Source of the DNA: Formivibrio sp.
Lineage (GTDB): Bacteria > Pseudomonadota > Gammaproteobacteria > Burkholderiales > Chitinibacteraceae
Assembly (NCBI GenBank): GCA_031291275.1
Contig: JARLJJ010000500.1
Location: 1 to 63,544 of the forward strand
Length of the DNA: 63,544 bases
Direction of reading: 5' to 3'
Each line of letters begins with the position of its first letter. Position 1 is the first letter of the stretch. Below, piece after piece: positions 43,384 through 51,896 of this stretch. The position numbers and the translations under genes are program-made. The notes under the pieces are model-generated. The model ran no database searches, was not told the DNA's origin, and saw only the letters and a list, made by a program, of their open reading frames with translations.

Positions 43384-43974
43384 ATGGATTTGACCCAACG
43401 TATGCAGCAACATTTTGCCGAAAGCATTTCCGCCAAGCAGGTGGCCATGGAAACGCTGGCGCCCTTGATGACGCAAGCCGCTGAAAAAATGGTGCACACG
43501 CTGGTTGCCGATGGCAAGTTGCTGATCTGTGGCAATGGTGGATCAGCGGCGGATGCACAGCATTTTGCCGCTGAAATGGTCGGTCGCTTTGAGCGCGAAC
43601 GGCCGGGGCTGGGGGCGGTTGCCTTGACCACGGATACGTCGGCGATTACGGCGATCTCCAACGATTATGATTACGATCTTATTTTTTCCAAGCAAGTGCA
43701 TGCGCTGGGACGCGCTGGCGATATCCTGGTGGCGATCTCCACTTCAGGCAATTCGGCCAACGTGATTGCTGCCATTCATGCCGCGCATGATCGCGGGATG
43801 AGCGTGATTGCGCTGACCGGCCGCGATGGCGGGCAGATCGGTGAACTGCTGGCCGGCGACGATGTCCATCTCTGCGTACCGGTTCAACGTACCTGCCGTG
43901 TGCAGGAAGTCCACATCACCATCATCCACGCTTTGTGCGATGCGGTTGATTTCATGTTACTCGGAGGAGAGTGA
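43384..43974 (+). CDS. diaA: SIS-domain protein DiaA/GmhA family
   Basis: A 196-residue SIS-domain protein with LLICGNGGSAADAQHFAAEMVGRFE and AISTSGNSANVIAAI, the phosphosugar-binding loops. By sequence it belongs with both phosphoheptose isomerase GmhA and DiaA, the DnaA-binding initiation factor. The yraN-diaA-dolP context favours the DiaA orthologue. ATG 43384 is preferred, with GGAAG upstream. In other betaproteobacteria the same gene is often labelled gmhA. Confidence 0.88.
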   Translation: MDLTQRMQQHFAESISAKQVAMETLAPLMTQAAEKMVHTLVADGKLLICGNGGSAADAQHFAAEMVGRFERERPGLGAVALTTDTSAITAISNDYDYDLIFSKQVHALGRAGDILVAISTSGNSANVIAAIHAAHDRGMSVIALTGRDGGQIGELLAGDDVHLCVPVQRTCRVQEVHITIIHALCDAVDFMLLGGE

Positions 43975-43975
43975 A

Positions 43976-44569
43976 ATGAAGAAGCTGATTGCGGCGCTGG
44001 TTGCCGCTTCGTGTTTGTCTGCCTGTGTCCCGCTGATATTCGCGGGTGGCGCCGCAATGGGTTTGTGGGTGGGTTCTGATCCGCGCCGACCCGAAGTTAT
44101 CAAGGCGGATTTCGATCTGGATGCCCAGCTCGAAGCCAAAATCATCGATACCTATAAAGAACGTGCTCACGTCAATGTCAGTGTATTCAATGATCTGGTC
44201 TTGCTGACCGGCGAGGTGCCAGATGAAGCCGCCAAGAAGCAAATCGAGCAATTTGCCAATCAGATGAACCAGAAGCCACGCAGGGTCTTCAACGAGGTCA
44301 TTGTTTCACTGCCATCGTCCACGATGAATCGACTCTACGATAGCCAGCTCGGTGCCCGTGTCAAAACGGCGGTGCTGGCTGAAGCCGGTGATTCTTCGGC
44401 AGTTCACATCATGGTCGTGACCGAGCGCCAGGTGGTTTACCTGATGGGGCTTTCCAAGCCGGCCATTATTGATCGTGCCGCGCGTGCTGCCAGCAAGGTC
44501 AAAGGCGTGGTGCAGGTGGTCAAGCTGGTGGAAATCGAGCCGGATGGCCCGGCCGATATGGTGAAGTAA
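43976..44569 (+). CDS. dolP: BON-domain outer-membrane lipoprotein DolP (YraP)
   Basis: A 197-residue lipoprotein. The signal MKKLIAALVAASCLSAC ends in a lipobox, and two BON domains follow (about residues 45-115 and 120-190, each with a VxxG/V-x-L pattern such as NDLVLLTGEVPDEA and RQVVYLMGLSKP). DolP supports outer-membrane integrity and interacts with the BAM machinery in E. coli. It begins one base after the diaA stop, with GGAGGAG upstream, and ends before a terminator. Confidence 0.92.
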   Translation: MKKLIAALVAASCLSACVPLIFAGGAAMGLWVGSDPRRPEVIKADFDLDAQLEAKIIDTYKERAHVNVSVFNDLVLLTGEVPDEAAKKQIEQFANQMNQKPRRVFNEVIVSLPSSTMNRLYDSQLGARVKTAVLAEAGDSSAVHIMVVTERQVVYLMGLSKPAIIDRAARAASKVKGVVQVVKLVEIEPDGPADMVK

Positions 44570-44576
44570 TCAAAGG

Positions 44577-44597
44577 AAGGGGACGAAAGTCCCCTTT
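44577..44597. terminator. Terminator between dolP and tesA
   Basis: Stem AAGGGGAC / GTCCCCTT with a GAAA tetraloop followed by TTGTT on the plus strand, and a matching T-rich flank on the minus strand. It serves both converging genes. Confidence 0.85.
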
Positions 44598-44598
44598 G

Positions 44599-45207
44599 TT
44601 ATTTCAGTTTCAAATCTTTCAGGACTAACTGCATCAGTAACGGTCCTGCGGCTGCGGTGGGATGCATGTCATCGGCCTGGAACAGCTCGGGTCGATTGAT
44701 GATCGGCGCAAGCAGGAAAGGGGTGAAGCCAGTCTTGTATTCGCGCGCCAGTTTTTCATACACGGCGGCGAACTTCCCGGTGTAATCCGCGCCATAGTTA
44801 GTGGGCATGCGCATGCCGATCAGGTGCACGCTGGCGCCGCTGGCCTGGATGGTGCGGATCATGCCGGCCAGATTTTTTTCCATGTCGGCAATGGGAAGGC
44901 CGCGCAGGCCGTCGTTGGCGCCCAGTTCCAGAATGACTTGCCTGGGCTTGTGTGCTTTCAGCGTGGCCGGCAAACGGGTCAAGCCACCGGCGGTGGTTTC
45001 TCCGGAAATGCTGGCGTTGACGACCTGCCAAGGCGGGGTGCGCCGGGCGAGTTCGTTCTGAAGCAGGCTCGGCCAGGCCGCGTTGGCCGGCAGGCCATAA
45101 CCGGCCGACAGGCTATCGCCGAAAATGAGTAGTACGGGCGCTTCCCGGGCTTGAGCATTGGGAAGCAAAGCCAAGAAAAATAACCCTAACCAGAGATTGC
45201 GCCGCAT
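44599..45207 (-). CDS. tesA: SGNH-family esterase TesA (thioesterase I/lysophospholipase L1)
   Basis: A 202-residue periplasmic SGNH hydrolase. A signal peptide (MRRNLWLGLFFLALLPNAQA) precedes block I LLIFGDSLSAGYGL with the catalytic serine, LELGANDGLRG with the asparagine, and DDMHPTAAA with the Asp and His. ATG 45207 has GAGGA seven bases upstream and overlaps the ATG of the divergent ybbA gene by two bases (CATG). The pairing with ybbA-ybbP is conserved with E. coli. Confidence 0.94.
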   Translation of the reverse strand: MRRNLWLGLFFLALLPNAQAREAPVLLIFGDSLSAGYGLPANAAWPSLLQNELARRTPPWQVVNASISGETTAGGLTRLPATLKAHKPRQVILELGANDGLRGLPIADMEKNLAGMIRTIQASGASVHLIGMRMPTNYGADYTGKFAAVYEKLAREYKTGFTPFLLAPIINRPELFQADDMHPTAAAGPLLMQLVLKDLKLK

Positions 45208-45919
45208 GTCTGAATCCTCAATTCCGCTCGTGATGGCCCAGAATCTGGGCAAGACGGTTTCAACCGAGCATCATTCCCTCGACATTCTGCACGAAATTTC
45301 GTTCGATTTACCGGCAGGTTCCACCCTGGCGGTGTTGGGTGCCTCCGGATCGGGCAAGTCCACCTTGCTTTCCTTGCTGGCGGGGCTGGATGTGCCTTCG
45401 CGTGGCGATGTGAAATTGGGCGGACAATTGTTGGGCGTGCTGGACGAGGATGGTCGTGCACAGTTGCGTGCCAGCCTGACCGGCTTTGTGTTCCAGTCGT
45501 TTCAATTATTGCCGGATCTCACCGCACTGGAAAATGTGATGCTGCCGCTTGAGCTTGTGCCGCGCCCCGGCATGAATCGGCGTGCGATGATCCAGAAAGC
45601 CCAGGAATGGCTGGAGCGGGTGGGGCTGGGCGATCGTATGGATCACTCCCCGCGCCAGCTGTCCGGTGGAGAACAGCAGCGTGTGGCATTGGCGCGGGCT
45701 TTTGCGCCAGGGCCGCAAATCCTGTTTGCCGATGAACCCACCGGCAGTCTGGACTCCGCCACGGGCGAGCGGGTGGCCAACCTGCTGTTCGAGCTTAATC
45801 GCGAGATGGGAACCACGCTGGTGCTGGTTACGCACGATGAAAAGCTGGCTGCGCGTTGTGATTGGCGCCTGCGCCTGGAAGCCGGGCGCATGGTTGAATT
45901 TGTTCAGGCAGGTGAATGA
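45206..45919 (+). CDS. ybbA: ABC transporter ATP-binding protein YbbA (LolD-like)
   Basis: A 237-residue ABC ATPase of the MacB/LolD type with Walker A GASGSGKST, signature LSGGEQQRVALARA, Walker B ILFADEPTGSLD and the H-loop VLVTHDEK. Members power mechanotransmission of substrates across the envelope. The start shares its ATG region with the divergent tesA. An alternative start is ATG 45233. It overlaps ybbP as ATGA. Confidence 0.92.
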   Translation: MSESSIPLVMAQNLGKTVSTEHHSLDILHEISFDLPAGSTLAVLGASGSGKSTLLSLLAGLDVPSRGDVKLGGQLLGVLDEDGRAQLRASLTGFVFQSFQLLPDLTALENVMLPLELVPRPGMNRRAMIQKAQEWLERVGLGDRMDHSPRQLSGGEQQRVALARAFAPGPQILFADEPTGSLDSATGERVANLLFELNREMGTTLVLVTHDEKLAARCDWRLRLEAGRMVEFVQAGE

Positions 45920-48369
45920 TGAACCTGCTCTGGCGCTTGTTTCGCCGTGACCTGCATGCCCGTGCCTGGCGCACGCTGCTCTTTGCTGTCACGATAGCGA
46001 TCGCTTCATTGACGGCGGTGGGTCTGCTTGCCAGCCGGATGGAACGTCTTCTTGCGGTGGAAACCAATAGCCTGCTGGCCGCCGATGCAGTCATCGTGGC
46101 CGATCATCCGGTCCCGGAAATGTATACCCGGATGGCGACGGCACACGGCCTGCAGCAAGCGGCGTTGACCACGTTCCCGAGCATGGCGCGCAAGGGCGAT
46201 CTGACGGCATTAGCCTCGATCAAAGCCGCGAGTCCGGCCTATCCTTTGCGGGGAGAGTTGAAGTTTGCGCCGGCCGGTGCGGTCGGCACGGTGCCGGCGC
46301 GGGGCGAAATGGTGACGGATGCGCGCCTGGCCGCACTGCTGGATGCGAAGCCCGGTGATGTGGTGCAGGTGGGCAATCTGGGGCTGAAGCTGGTCGCCAT
46401 CCTGACGCGCGAGCCCGATGGCGCGATCGATTTTTCCGGGACGCAACCGCGTTTGCTGATCAATGCCGCAGATCTGCCTGCCAGCGGACTGATCGGTTTT
46501 GGCAGCCGGGCACGTTATCGGTTGTTGGTGGCGGGGACGCCGCAACAGGTCGCGGCATGGATTGCCGAGGTCAAGCCCAAACTTGGCCGTGGCGAACGGC
46601 TGGAAGATGCGCGCGAAGCCCGGCCGGAAATCAATACCGCTTTGACCCGTGCCGAACGCTTTCTGCGACTCTCCGCGTTGGTGGCCGGCTGCCTGGCCGC
46701 GGTGGCGATGTTGCTTGCGGCCCGGCGTTATGCCTCGCGGCGCTTTGACGAGGTAGCCATTCTTCGTGCGCTCGGAGCGACACGCAAACGCATTGCCGGT
46801 CTGTTGTTCGGTCAGTTGATGCTGCTGGTGGCGCTGGCGAGTGCCTTGGGCGGACTGCTGGGCTGGGGTTCGGAAGCCGCGCTGATTGCGTTGATGCGGT
46901 CGCGCTTGCCGCCGGTAATTCCCGATCCGGACTGGCGCGCCTGGGTTTTGGCGGCGGTCCTGGGCAGTGCGCTGTTGCTGGGCGGGGCCGGACCGATGCT
47001 GCATGCGTTGTCGCGCACCTCGCCGTTGCGGGTGCTGCGGCGCGAGCTGGCGCCGCCCGCATCGGTCTGGATGCTGTGGTGTGCGCTGGCGCTGGCCACG
47101 GCCGGCTTGCTCTGGTTGCTGGCCGGCGAAATCAAGCTGGCGCTGTATGCGGGCGGCGGCATGCTGGGCGCCTTGCTGCTGGCGGGTGGGATCGGCTTGG
47201 TGGTGCTGCTGTTGATTCGTCGCTTTATGCCCGGCGGGACGCCCGGCTTGGCGGCAAGGCAGATATTGCGTCGTAGAGGTTTGGCTTTTGCCCAGCTTGG
47301 CGCACTGGCTGCCGGCCTGTTGGGCGTCTGGCTGCTGACGGTGGTGGAGGGGGATTTGCTGCATGCCTGGCAGGATCGCCTGGGCGGCGATGTGCCCAAT
47401 CATTTCGCGATCAATATCCAGCCAGACCAGCAGGCGAAGCTGGCGGTCTTGTTTGCCGGCCAAGGTCTGGCGGTGCCGGTGTTGCAGCCGATGATCCGCG
47501 GACGCTGGGTTCAGCATAATGGCCAGCCGGTTGAGCCGGCGCAGTATGCTGACGAACGTGCCCGGCGGTTGGCGGAGCGCGAATTCAATCTGTCCTGGGG
47601 GGCTGCGCTGCGCAAGGATAATCGGCTCGTGGCCGGCGTGCCGCTGGTGGATGACAAGCCCGGTTTCTCTGTCGAAGAAGGCTTGGCCAAGACGCTGGGC
47701 ATCCATCTCGGCGACCGGCTGACTTTTGATATCGCCGGGACGCAAGTGGTGGCGCCGGTTGTCAATCTGCGCGCGGTCGAATGGGATTCCTTCAGGGTCA
47801 ATTTCTTTGTGACGGCCAATGCCGCTTTGCTGCGCGAGATGCCGACCAGCCTGATTACCAGCTTCAATCTACCGCCCGAGCAGGGCAAATTGATTACCGG
47901 TCTGGTCCGGGCCTTGCCCAATGTGACCGTGATCGATGTCGGCCAGATTCTGGCCGAGGTGCAGCGCGTACTCGATCTGGCCAGCGCCGCACTGCGTCTG
48001 GTGTTTTTCTTCTGCATTGCGGCCGGTGTGGCAGTGCTGTGGGCGGCGCTGGATGCAACGGAGTCGGAGCGTTCGCGCGAGGCTGCCGTGATGCGCGCAC
48101 TCGGTGCCTCGGCAAGGCGCCTGCGTCGGGTCTGGTTGACGGAAAGCCTGTTGCTGGGCGGGGTGGCAGGCTTGGTCGCCGGCATGGTGGCAAGCCTGAC
48201 TGGATGGTTGGTCGGGCAGGAAGTTCTTCAGCTCGCGATCGGCTTCAATCTGTGGTTGCCGCTGCTAAGCTGTAGTGTCGGCGCGTTGATATCTGCTCTT
48301 GCTGCGCTGCGCCGGCTGTCTCGCCTGGCAAATACGCCGCCGGTGGTGCTGTTGCGCGACGAAGGTTGA
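45916..48369 (+). CDS. ybbP: ABC transporter permease YbbP, FtsX family
   Basis: An 817-residue permease with ten predicted membrane segments: one near the N-terminus, blocks of FtsX-like helices around residues 255-330 and 690-810, and additional helices around 370-470. The FtsX motif region RRFDEVAILRALGATRKRIAGLLFGQL recurs as SREAAVMRALGASARRLRRVWLTESL. With YbbA it forms a putative exporter functionally tied to TesA by its conserved neighbourhood. The substrate is unknown. A double ATG (45916, 45919) starts the gene. Confidence 0.92.
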   Translation: MMNLLWRLFRRDLHARAWRTLLFAVTIAIASLTAVGLLASRMERLLAVETNSLLAADAVIVADHPVPEMYTRMATAHGLQQAALTTFPSMARKGDLTALASIKAASPAYPLRGELKFAPAGAVGTVPARGEMVTDARLAALLDAKPGDVVQVGNLGLKLVAILTREPDGAIDFSGTQPRLLINAADLPASGLIGFGSRARYRLLVAGTPQQVAAWIAEVKPKLGRGERLEDAREARPEINTALTRAERFLRLSALVAGCLAAVAMLLAARRYASRRFDEVAILRALGATRKRIAGLLFGQLMLLVALASALGGLLGWGSEAALIALMRSRLPPVIPDPDWRAWVLAAVLGSALLLGGAGPMLHALSRTSPLRVLRRELAPPASVWMLWCALALATAGLLWLLAGEIKLALYAGGGMLGALLLAGGIGLVVLLLIRRFMPGGTPGLAARQILRRRGLAFAQLGALAAGLLGVWLLTVVEGDLLHAWQDRLGGDVPNHFAINIQPDQQAKLAVLFAGQGLAVPVLQPMIRGRWVQHNGQPVEPAQYADERARRLAEREFNLSWGAALRKDNRLVAGVPLVDDKPGFSVEEGLAKTLGIHLGDRLTFDIAGTQVVAPVVNLRAVEWDSFRVNFFVTANAALLREMPTSLITSFNLPPEQGKLITGLVRALPNVTVIDVGQILAEVQRVLDLASAALRLVFFFCIAAGVAVLWAALDATESERSREAAVMRALGASARRLRRVWLTESLLLGGVAGLVAGMVASLTGWLVGQEVLQLAIGFNLWLPLLSCSVGALISALAALRRLSRLANTPPVVLLRDEG

Positions 48370-48425
48370 GGGCAGTACGGAGACTGGCGAATGTCCGATA
48401 ACGCAGTTTTCCCAATGGAGAAGCA

Positions 48426-49328
48426 ATGGCCGCACCCTTGGTCGTTATCTTCGGTGGTAGTGGTTTCATCGGCACCGCGCTGACGCGAGCCCTGTCGCAA
48501 GTTCCTGTGCGGGTGCTGATCCCCACGCGCCGTCTTGGGCGTATTGGCACTGATCTGCGTGCCTTGCCCAATGTCGAATACCGTGGCGCGGATGTCCACG
48601 ATCCTGCCGTGCTGTCGCAACTGGTGTCCGGTGCGGATGTCGTGATCAATCTCGTGGGGATATTGCAGGGCAGCCCGGCCGATTTTCAGCATGCGCATGT
48701 CGATCTGACGGTGAAAATCACTGCGGCATGCCGGCAAGCGGGAGTCCGGCGTTATCTGCATATGAGTGCGCTCGGCGCGGATCTGGCCGGGCCCTCGCTC
48801 TATCAACGCAGCAAGGCCACCGCGGAAAAACGGGTGAGGCAATCACTGCTGGACTGGACGATCTACCGGCCCTCGGTGGTGTTTGGTGCCGGGGACCGGT
48901 TCTTGAGCCTGTTTGCCCGGCTGCAACGTTTTCTGCCGCTGCTGCCCTTGGCCGGCGCCCAAGCCCGCTTTCAGCCCGTGTGGGTAGAGGATGTTGCGCA
49001 AGCCTTTGTGGCGGGGGTACAGCGACCGGAATTGATCGGCCAGACCTTGTCGCTGGTCGGTCCCAAGGTCTACACGCTGGCGCAGCTGGTTCGATTGGCC
49101 GGGAAATATGCGGGCACGAACTGCATGGTCGTCGCCTTGCCCGATTGGGCGGCACGCATGCAGGCGACCCTGCTGAGCGTGCTGTCCAACCCGCCTATCT
49201 CGCACGATAATCTGGATTCGCTCACCGTGGATAATGTCGATCCGGCCGGTTTTCCGGCCTTGCTGGGCTGGCAACCGACGGCACTGGAAGCTGTCGCCCC
49301 TGCATATCTGGCCGCAGGATGTGCCTGA
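48426..49328 (+). CDS. NAD(P)-binding Rossmann protein, complex I NDUFA9 subunit family
   Basis: A 300-residue short-chain-dehydrogenase-like protein with the N-terminal nucleotide motif VIFGGSGFIGTAL, INLVGIL and the YQRSKATAEKRVRQ segment, where a Tyr-x3-Lys-like pair appears as Y and K. It resembles the bacterial NDUFA9/Arna-like family, which includes quinone-related and respiratory assembly factors. GGAGAAGC precedes the ATG. It ends before a strong terminator. The substrate is not known. Confidence 0.82.
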   Translation: MAAPLVVIFGGSGFIGTALTRALSQVPVRVLIPTRRLGRIGTDLRALPNVEYRGADVHDPAVLSQLVSGADVVINLVGILQGSPADFQHAHVDLTVKITAACRQAGVRRYLHMSALGADLAGPSLYQRSKATAEKRVRQSLLDWTIYRPSVVFGAGDRFLSLFARLQRFLPLLPLAGAQARFQPVWVEDVAQAFVAGVQRPELIGQTLSLVGPKVYTLAQLVRLAGKYAGTNCMVVALPDWAARMQATLLSVLSNPPISHDNLDSLTVDNVDPAGFPALLGWQPTALEAVAPAYLAAGCA

Positions 49329-49403
49329 TCGCGCGGTTGCATGCGGATTCCGGACTGGCCGGGTCGTTCTTCCAATAACATTGAAAATGACGGTAAGCAA
49401 AAT

Positions 49404-49440
49404 AAAAAGGGCGCGATACTTTCGGATCGCACCCTTTTTT
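49404..49440. terminator. Bidirectional terminator between the NDUFA9-like gene and fbaA
   Basis: Stem AAAAAGGG-c-GCGAT / ATCGC-a-CCCTTTTT with an 8-base loop and T-runs on both strands. It serves the converging genes. Confidence 0.92.
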
Positions 49441-49467
49441 ATCAACTTGGCGAAGCAGGAGGTTTGA

Positions 49468-50544
49468 TTACAGCGTATTCACTGCATTCAGTTCCTTGAA
49501 TGCCTGTTCCAGGCGGGCAATCATGCATTCCTGGCCCTTGCGCAACCAGGCCCGAGGATCGTAGTACTTCTTGTTGGGGCTGTCCGGGCCTTCCGGGTTA
49601 CCCAGTTGGCCTTGCAGGTAGGCTTCGTTTTTCTTGTAGTAATTCAGGACGCCTTCCCAGGCGGCCCATTGCGTGTCGGTATCGATGTTCATCTTGATGA
49701 CGCCGTAGGAAACGGATTCTTCGATCTCGGCTGCCGTGGAGCCCGAGCCGCCGTGGAACACGAAGTTCAACGTGTTGGCAGGTACGCCGAATTTCTCGGA
49801 TAAGTACTTCTGGGAGTCGTCGAGGATTTTGGGTGTCAGCTTCACGTTGCCGGGCTTGTACACGCCGTGCACGTTGCCGAAGGAGGCGGCGATCGTGAAG
49901 CGTGGGCTGATCTTGGAGAGTCGCTCGTAAGCATAGGCCACGTCTTTCGGCTGGGTGTACAGCGCGGATTGGCCCCTGCCGGAGTTGTCGATGCCGTCTT
50001 CTTCGCCGCCGGTGCAGCCCAGTTCGAGTTCCAGAGTCATGCCCATCTTGGCCATGCGCGCCAGATACTTGCAGCAGATCTCGATGTTTTCTTCCAGGGG
50101 TTCTTCGGAAAGATCCAGCATGTGGGAGGAAAACAGAGGCTTGCCGGTTTCGGCAAAGTGCTTTTCCCCTGCGTCGAGCAGGCCGTCGATCCAGGGCAGC
50201 AATTTCTTGGCAGCATGGTCGGTGTGCAGGATGACGGGTACACCGTAGGCTGCGGCCACGGCGTGAACATGTTTGGCACCGGAAACCGCGCCGATGATGG
50301 CGGCTTGCTGGCCCTCGAGCTTGAGTCCCTTGCCGGCGAAGAATTGCGCGCCGCCGTTGGAGAACTGGACGACAACGGCAGACCTGACCTTGGCCGCCAC
50401 TTCGATGACAGCGTTGACGGAATCGGTGCCGATGACGTTGACTGCCGGCAGTGCAAACTTGTTAGCCTTGGCGATTTCAAAAATCTTCTGGACGTCGTCG
50501 CCGGTGACGACGCCAGGCTTCACCACATCAAAAATCTTGGTCAT
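49468..50544 (-). CDS. fbaA: Class II fructose-bisphosphate aldolase
   Basis: A 358-residue zinc aldolase of the E. coli FbaA type (class IIA), which splits fructose 1,6-bisphosphate. Zinc-binding and catalytic segments are VILHTDHAAKK, LELELGCTGGEEDG, FGNVHGVYKPGN and FHGGSGS. Betaproteobacteria often carry the Cbb-type instead, so this FbaA type is noteworthy. It stands alone on the minus strand downstream of fruR. AGGAG precedes the ATG. Confidence 0.96.
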   Translation of the reverse strand: MTKIFDVVKPGVVTGDDVQKIFEIAKANKFALPAVNVIGTDSVNAVIEVAAKVRSAVVVQFSNGGAQFFAGKGLKLEGQQAAIIGAVSGAKHVHAVAAAYGVPVILHTDHAAKKLLPWIDGLLDAGEKHFAETGKPLFSSHMLDLSEEPLEENIEICCKYLARMAKMGMTLELELGCTGGEEDGIDNSGRGQSALYTQPKDVAYAYERLSKISPRFTIAASFGNVHGVYKPGNVKLTPKILDDSQKYLSEKFGVPANTLNFVFHGGSGSTAAEIEESVSYGVIKMNIDTDTQWAAWEGVLNYYKKNEAYLQGQLGNPEGPDSPNKKYYDPRAWLRKGQECMIARLEQAFKELNAVNTL

Positions 50545-50694
50545 TTCTAGCTCCTGTTTTGATGAATCGGCACTTGTTCAAGGTGCCAGGAAGGACAACA
50601 TTGTTTTCTGCCAGTCTGTCTAACGTACTCCTGTCCATTGCGCCGTCTGCAGGGAAAAACCCGATGCATGGGCTATCTGTGCCAAAAAAACTAT

Positions 50695-51687
50695 TTATCC
50701 CGCTGTCAGTATCCTGCTGGAGCCACGTTTGATCAGTGTTCCGGCGAGTTCGACTACCCGGACTGGCCGCTCCGGACTTTCCCGCCGCTGCAGCAGTAAT
50801 TCCATTGCCGTGCGCCCAATTTCATAGGTTGGCTGGGCGATAACAGTCAATCCCGGTTCGACCAGCGAGGTCCAGGGATCGTCGTCGAATCCGACCAGCG
50901 CGACATCGTTGGGAATCGACAAACCCGCTGCGCGGATGGCTTGCAAGGCGCCCAGCAGAAACAGGCCGTTGCTGACCAGCAGCGCTTCAGGGCGATCCGG
51001 TGACTCTAATAAGTGGCTGATTTCCAATTGTCCGGCGGCGACGTTGGCGGTGACCAACTGACTGGTTCCGGTCAGGCCGTTTTGTTTCAAGGCTTCATTA
51101 AACCCCTCTCTCCGGGCAAGACCAGTACCGCTGGCAGAACCGAAGATGCCACTAATGCGGCGATAGCCTTGCGATACCAAGTGATCGACCAGTGTGCGTG
51201 TTGCCGCCTGGTTGTCCAGAATCACGGCATCGGCGGTGCCGGCGGCAACCGGACGGTCAATCATGACCACAGGGAAGGGGTAAACCGTGGCATCGAAGCG
51301 ACGTGCGGTGCCCAGGGTTGGAGAGAAAATCACGCCGCAGACGTTTTCGTCTTCCATGAGCTCCAGGTACAGAGCCTCTTTTTTAGGGTCTTCATCCGAG
51401 TTGCAGAGCATGACCCGCATGCCCTGCTGATAGGCCATGTCTTCCACTGCGCGGCTAATGTTGGTGAAAAACGGGTTGCGCACGTCGGACACGATCAAAC
51501 CAATGGTTTGCGTTCGACTGGAGCGCAAGCGGCGCGCAGCCAGATTGGGGCGATAGCCCATCGCAGCCACGGTTTCGAGTACTTTTTCGCGCAGCTCCTT
51601 GCGTACAGGACCACTGCCGGATAGCACCCGGGATACCGTGGCCGTCGATACACCGGCAGCCAGTGCGACATCCTTAATCCGAGCCAT
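50695..51687 (-). CDS. fruR: LacI-family fructose operon regulator FruR/Cra-like
   Basis: A 330-residue LacI/GalR regulator. The N-terminal HTH IKDVALAAGVSTATVSRVLSG and hinge (NLAARRLRSSRTQTIGLIVSD) are followed by a periplasmic-binding-like sensor domain. Its divergence from fruBKA points to FruR, which in related bacteria releases its operators on binding fructose 1-phosphate. Two palindromic operators lie in the 209-base intergenic region. GGAGG precedes the ATG. Confidence 0.9.
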   Translation of the reverse strand: MARIKDVALAAGVSTATVSRVLSGSGPVRKELREKVLETVAAMGYRPNLAARRLRSSRTQTIGLIVSDVRNPFFTNISRAVEDMAYQQGMRVMLCNSDEDPKKEALYLELMEDENVCGVIFSPTLGTARRFDATVYPFPVVMIDRPVAAGTADAVILDNQAATRTLVDHLVSQGYRRISGIFGSASGTGLARREGFNEALKQNGLTGTSQLVTANVAAGQLEISHLLESPDRPEALLVSNGLFLLGALQAIRAAGLSIPNDVALVGFDDDPWTSLVEPGLTVIAQPTYEIGRTAMELLLQRRESPERPVRVVELAGTLIKRGSSRILTAG

Positions 51688-51701
51688 TTTCCCTCCATTT
51701 G

Positions 51702-51715
51702 TGAAAACGTTTACA
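51702..51715. promoter_or_regulatory. LacI-type operator near the fruR start
   Basis: TGAAAACGTTTACA, a CG-centred palindrome with one mismatched pair, 14 bases before the fruR ATG. It is the expected form of a FruR site and its position suggests autoregulation. Confidence 0.7.
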
Positions 51716-51838
51716 TGTGTGCATGACTGGTTATTGCCGTTAATTAGTGATTAATATACCCCAATGGCGAATTTATTTGCCACTTTGCGCCACTTTTATC
51801 GTTTATTTAGCCGATCGGCGGAATCATTTACGCATGTG

Positions 51839-51867
51839 TTGACAGATAAAATGTAATCGATTACAAA
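51839..51867 (+). promoter_or_regulatory. fruB promoter with perfect operator palindrome
   Basis: TTGACA (51839-51844) and TACAAA (51862-51867) are 17 bases apart. The perfect palindrome TGTAATCGATTACA (51852-51865) fills the spacer and enters the -10, so bound FruR would block fruBKA transcription. Confidence 0.75.
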
Positions 51868-51896
51868 TATGGTAGTCGATAAACAGGAGTTACAAA

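Noticed and set aside
46210-47745. A 511-codon minus-strand frame opposite ybbP
   Set aside because: Composition is dominated by Gln, Arg and His with no fold signature. The opposite strand encodes a complete FtsX-type permease.
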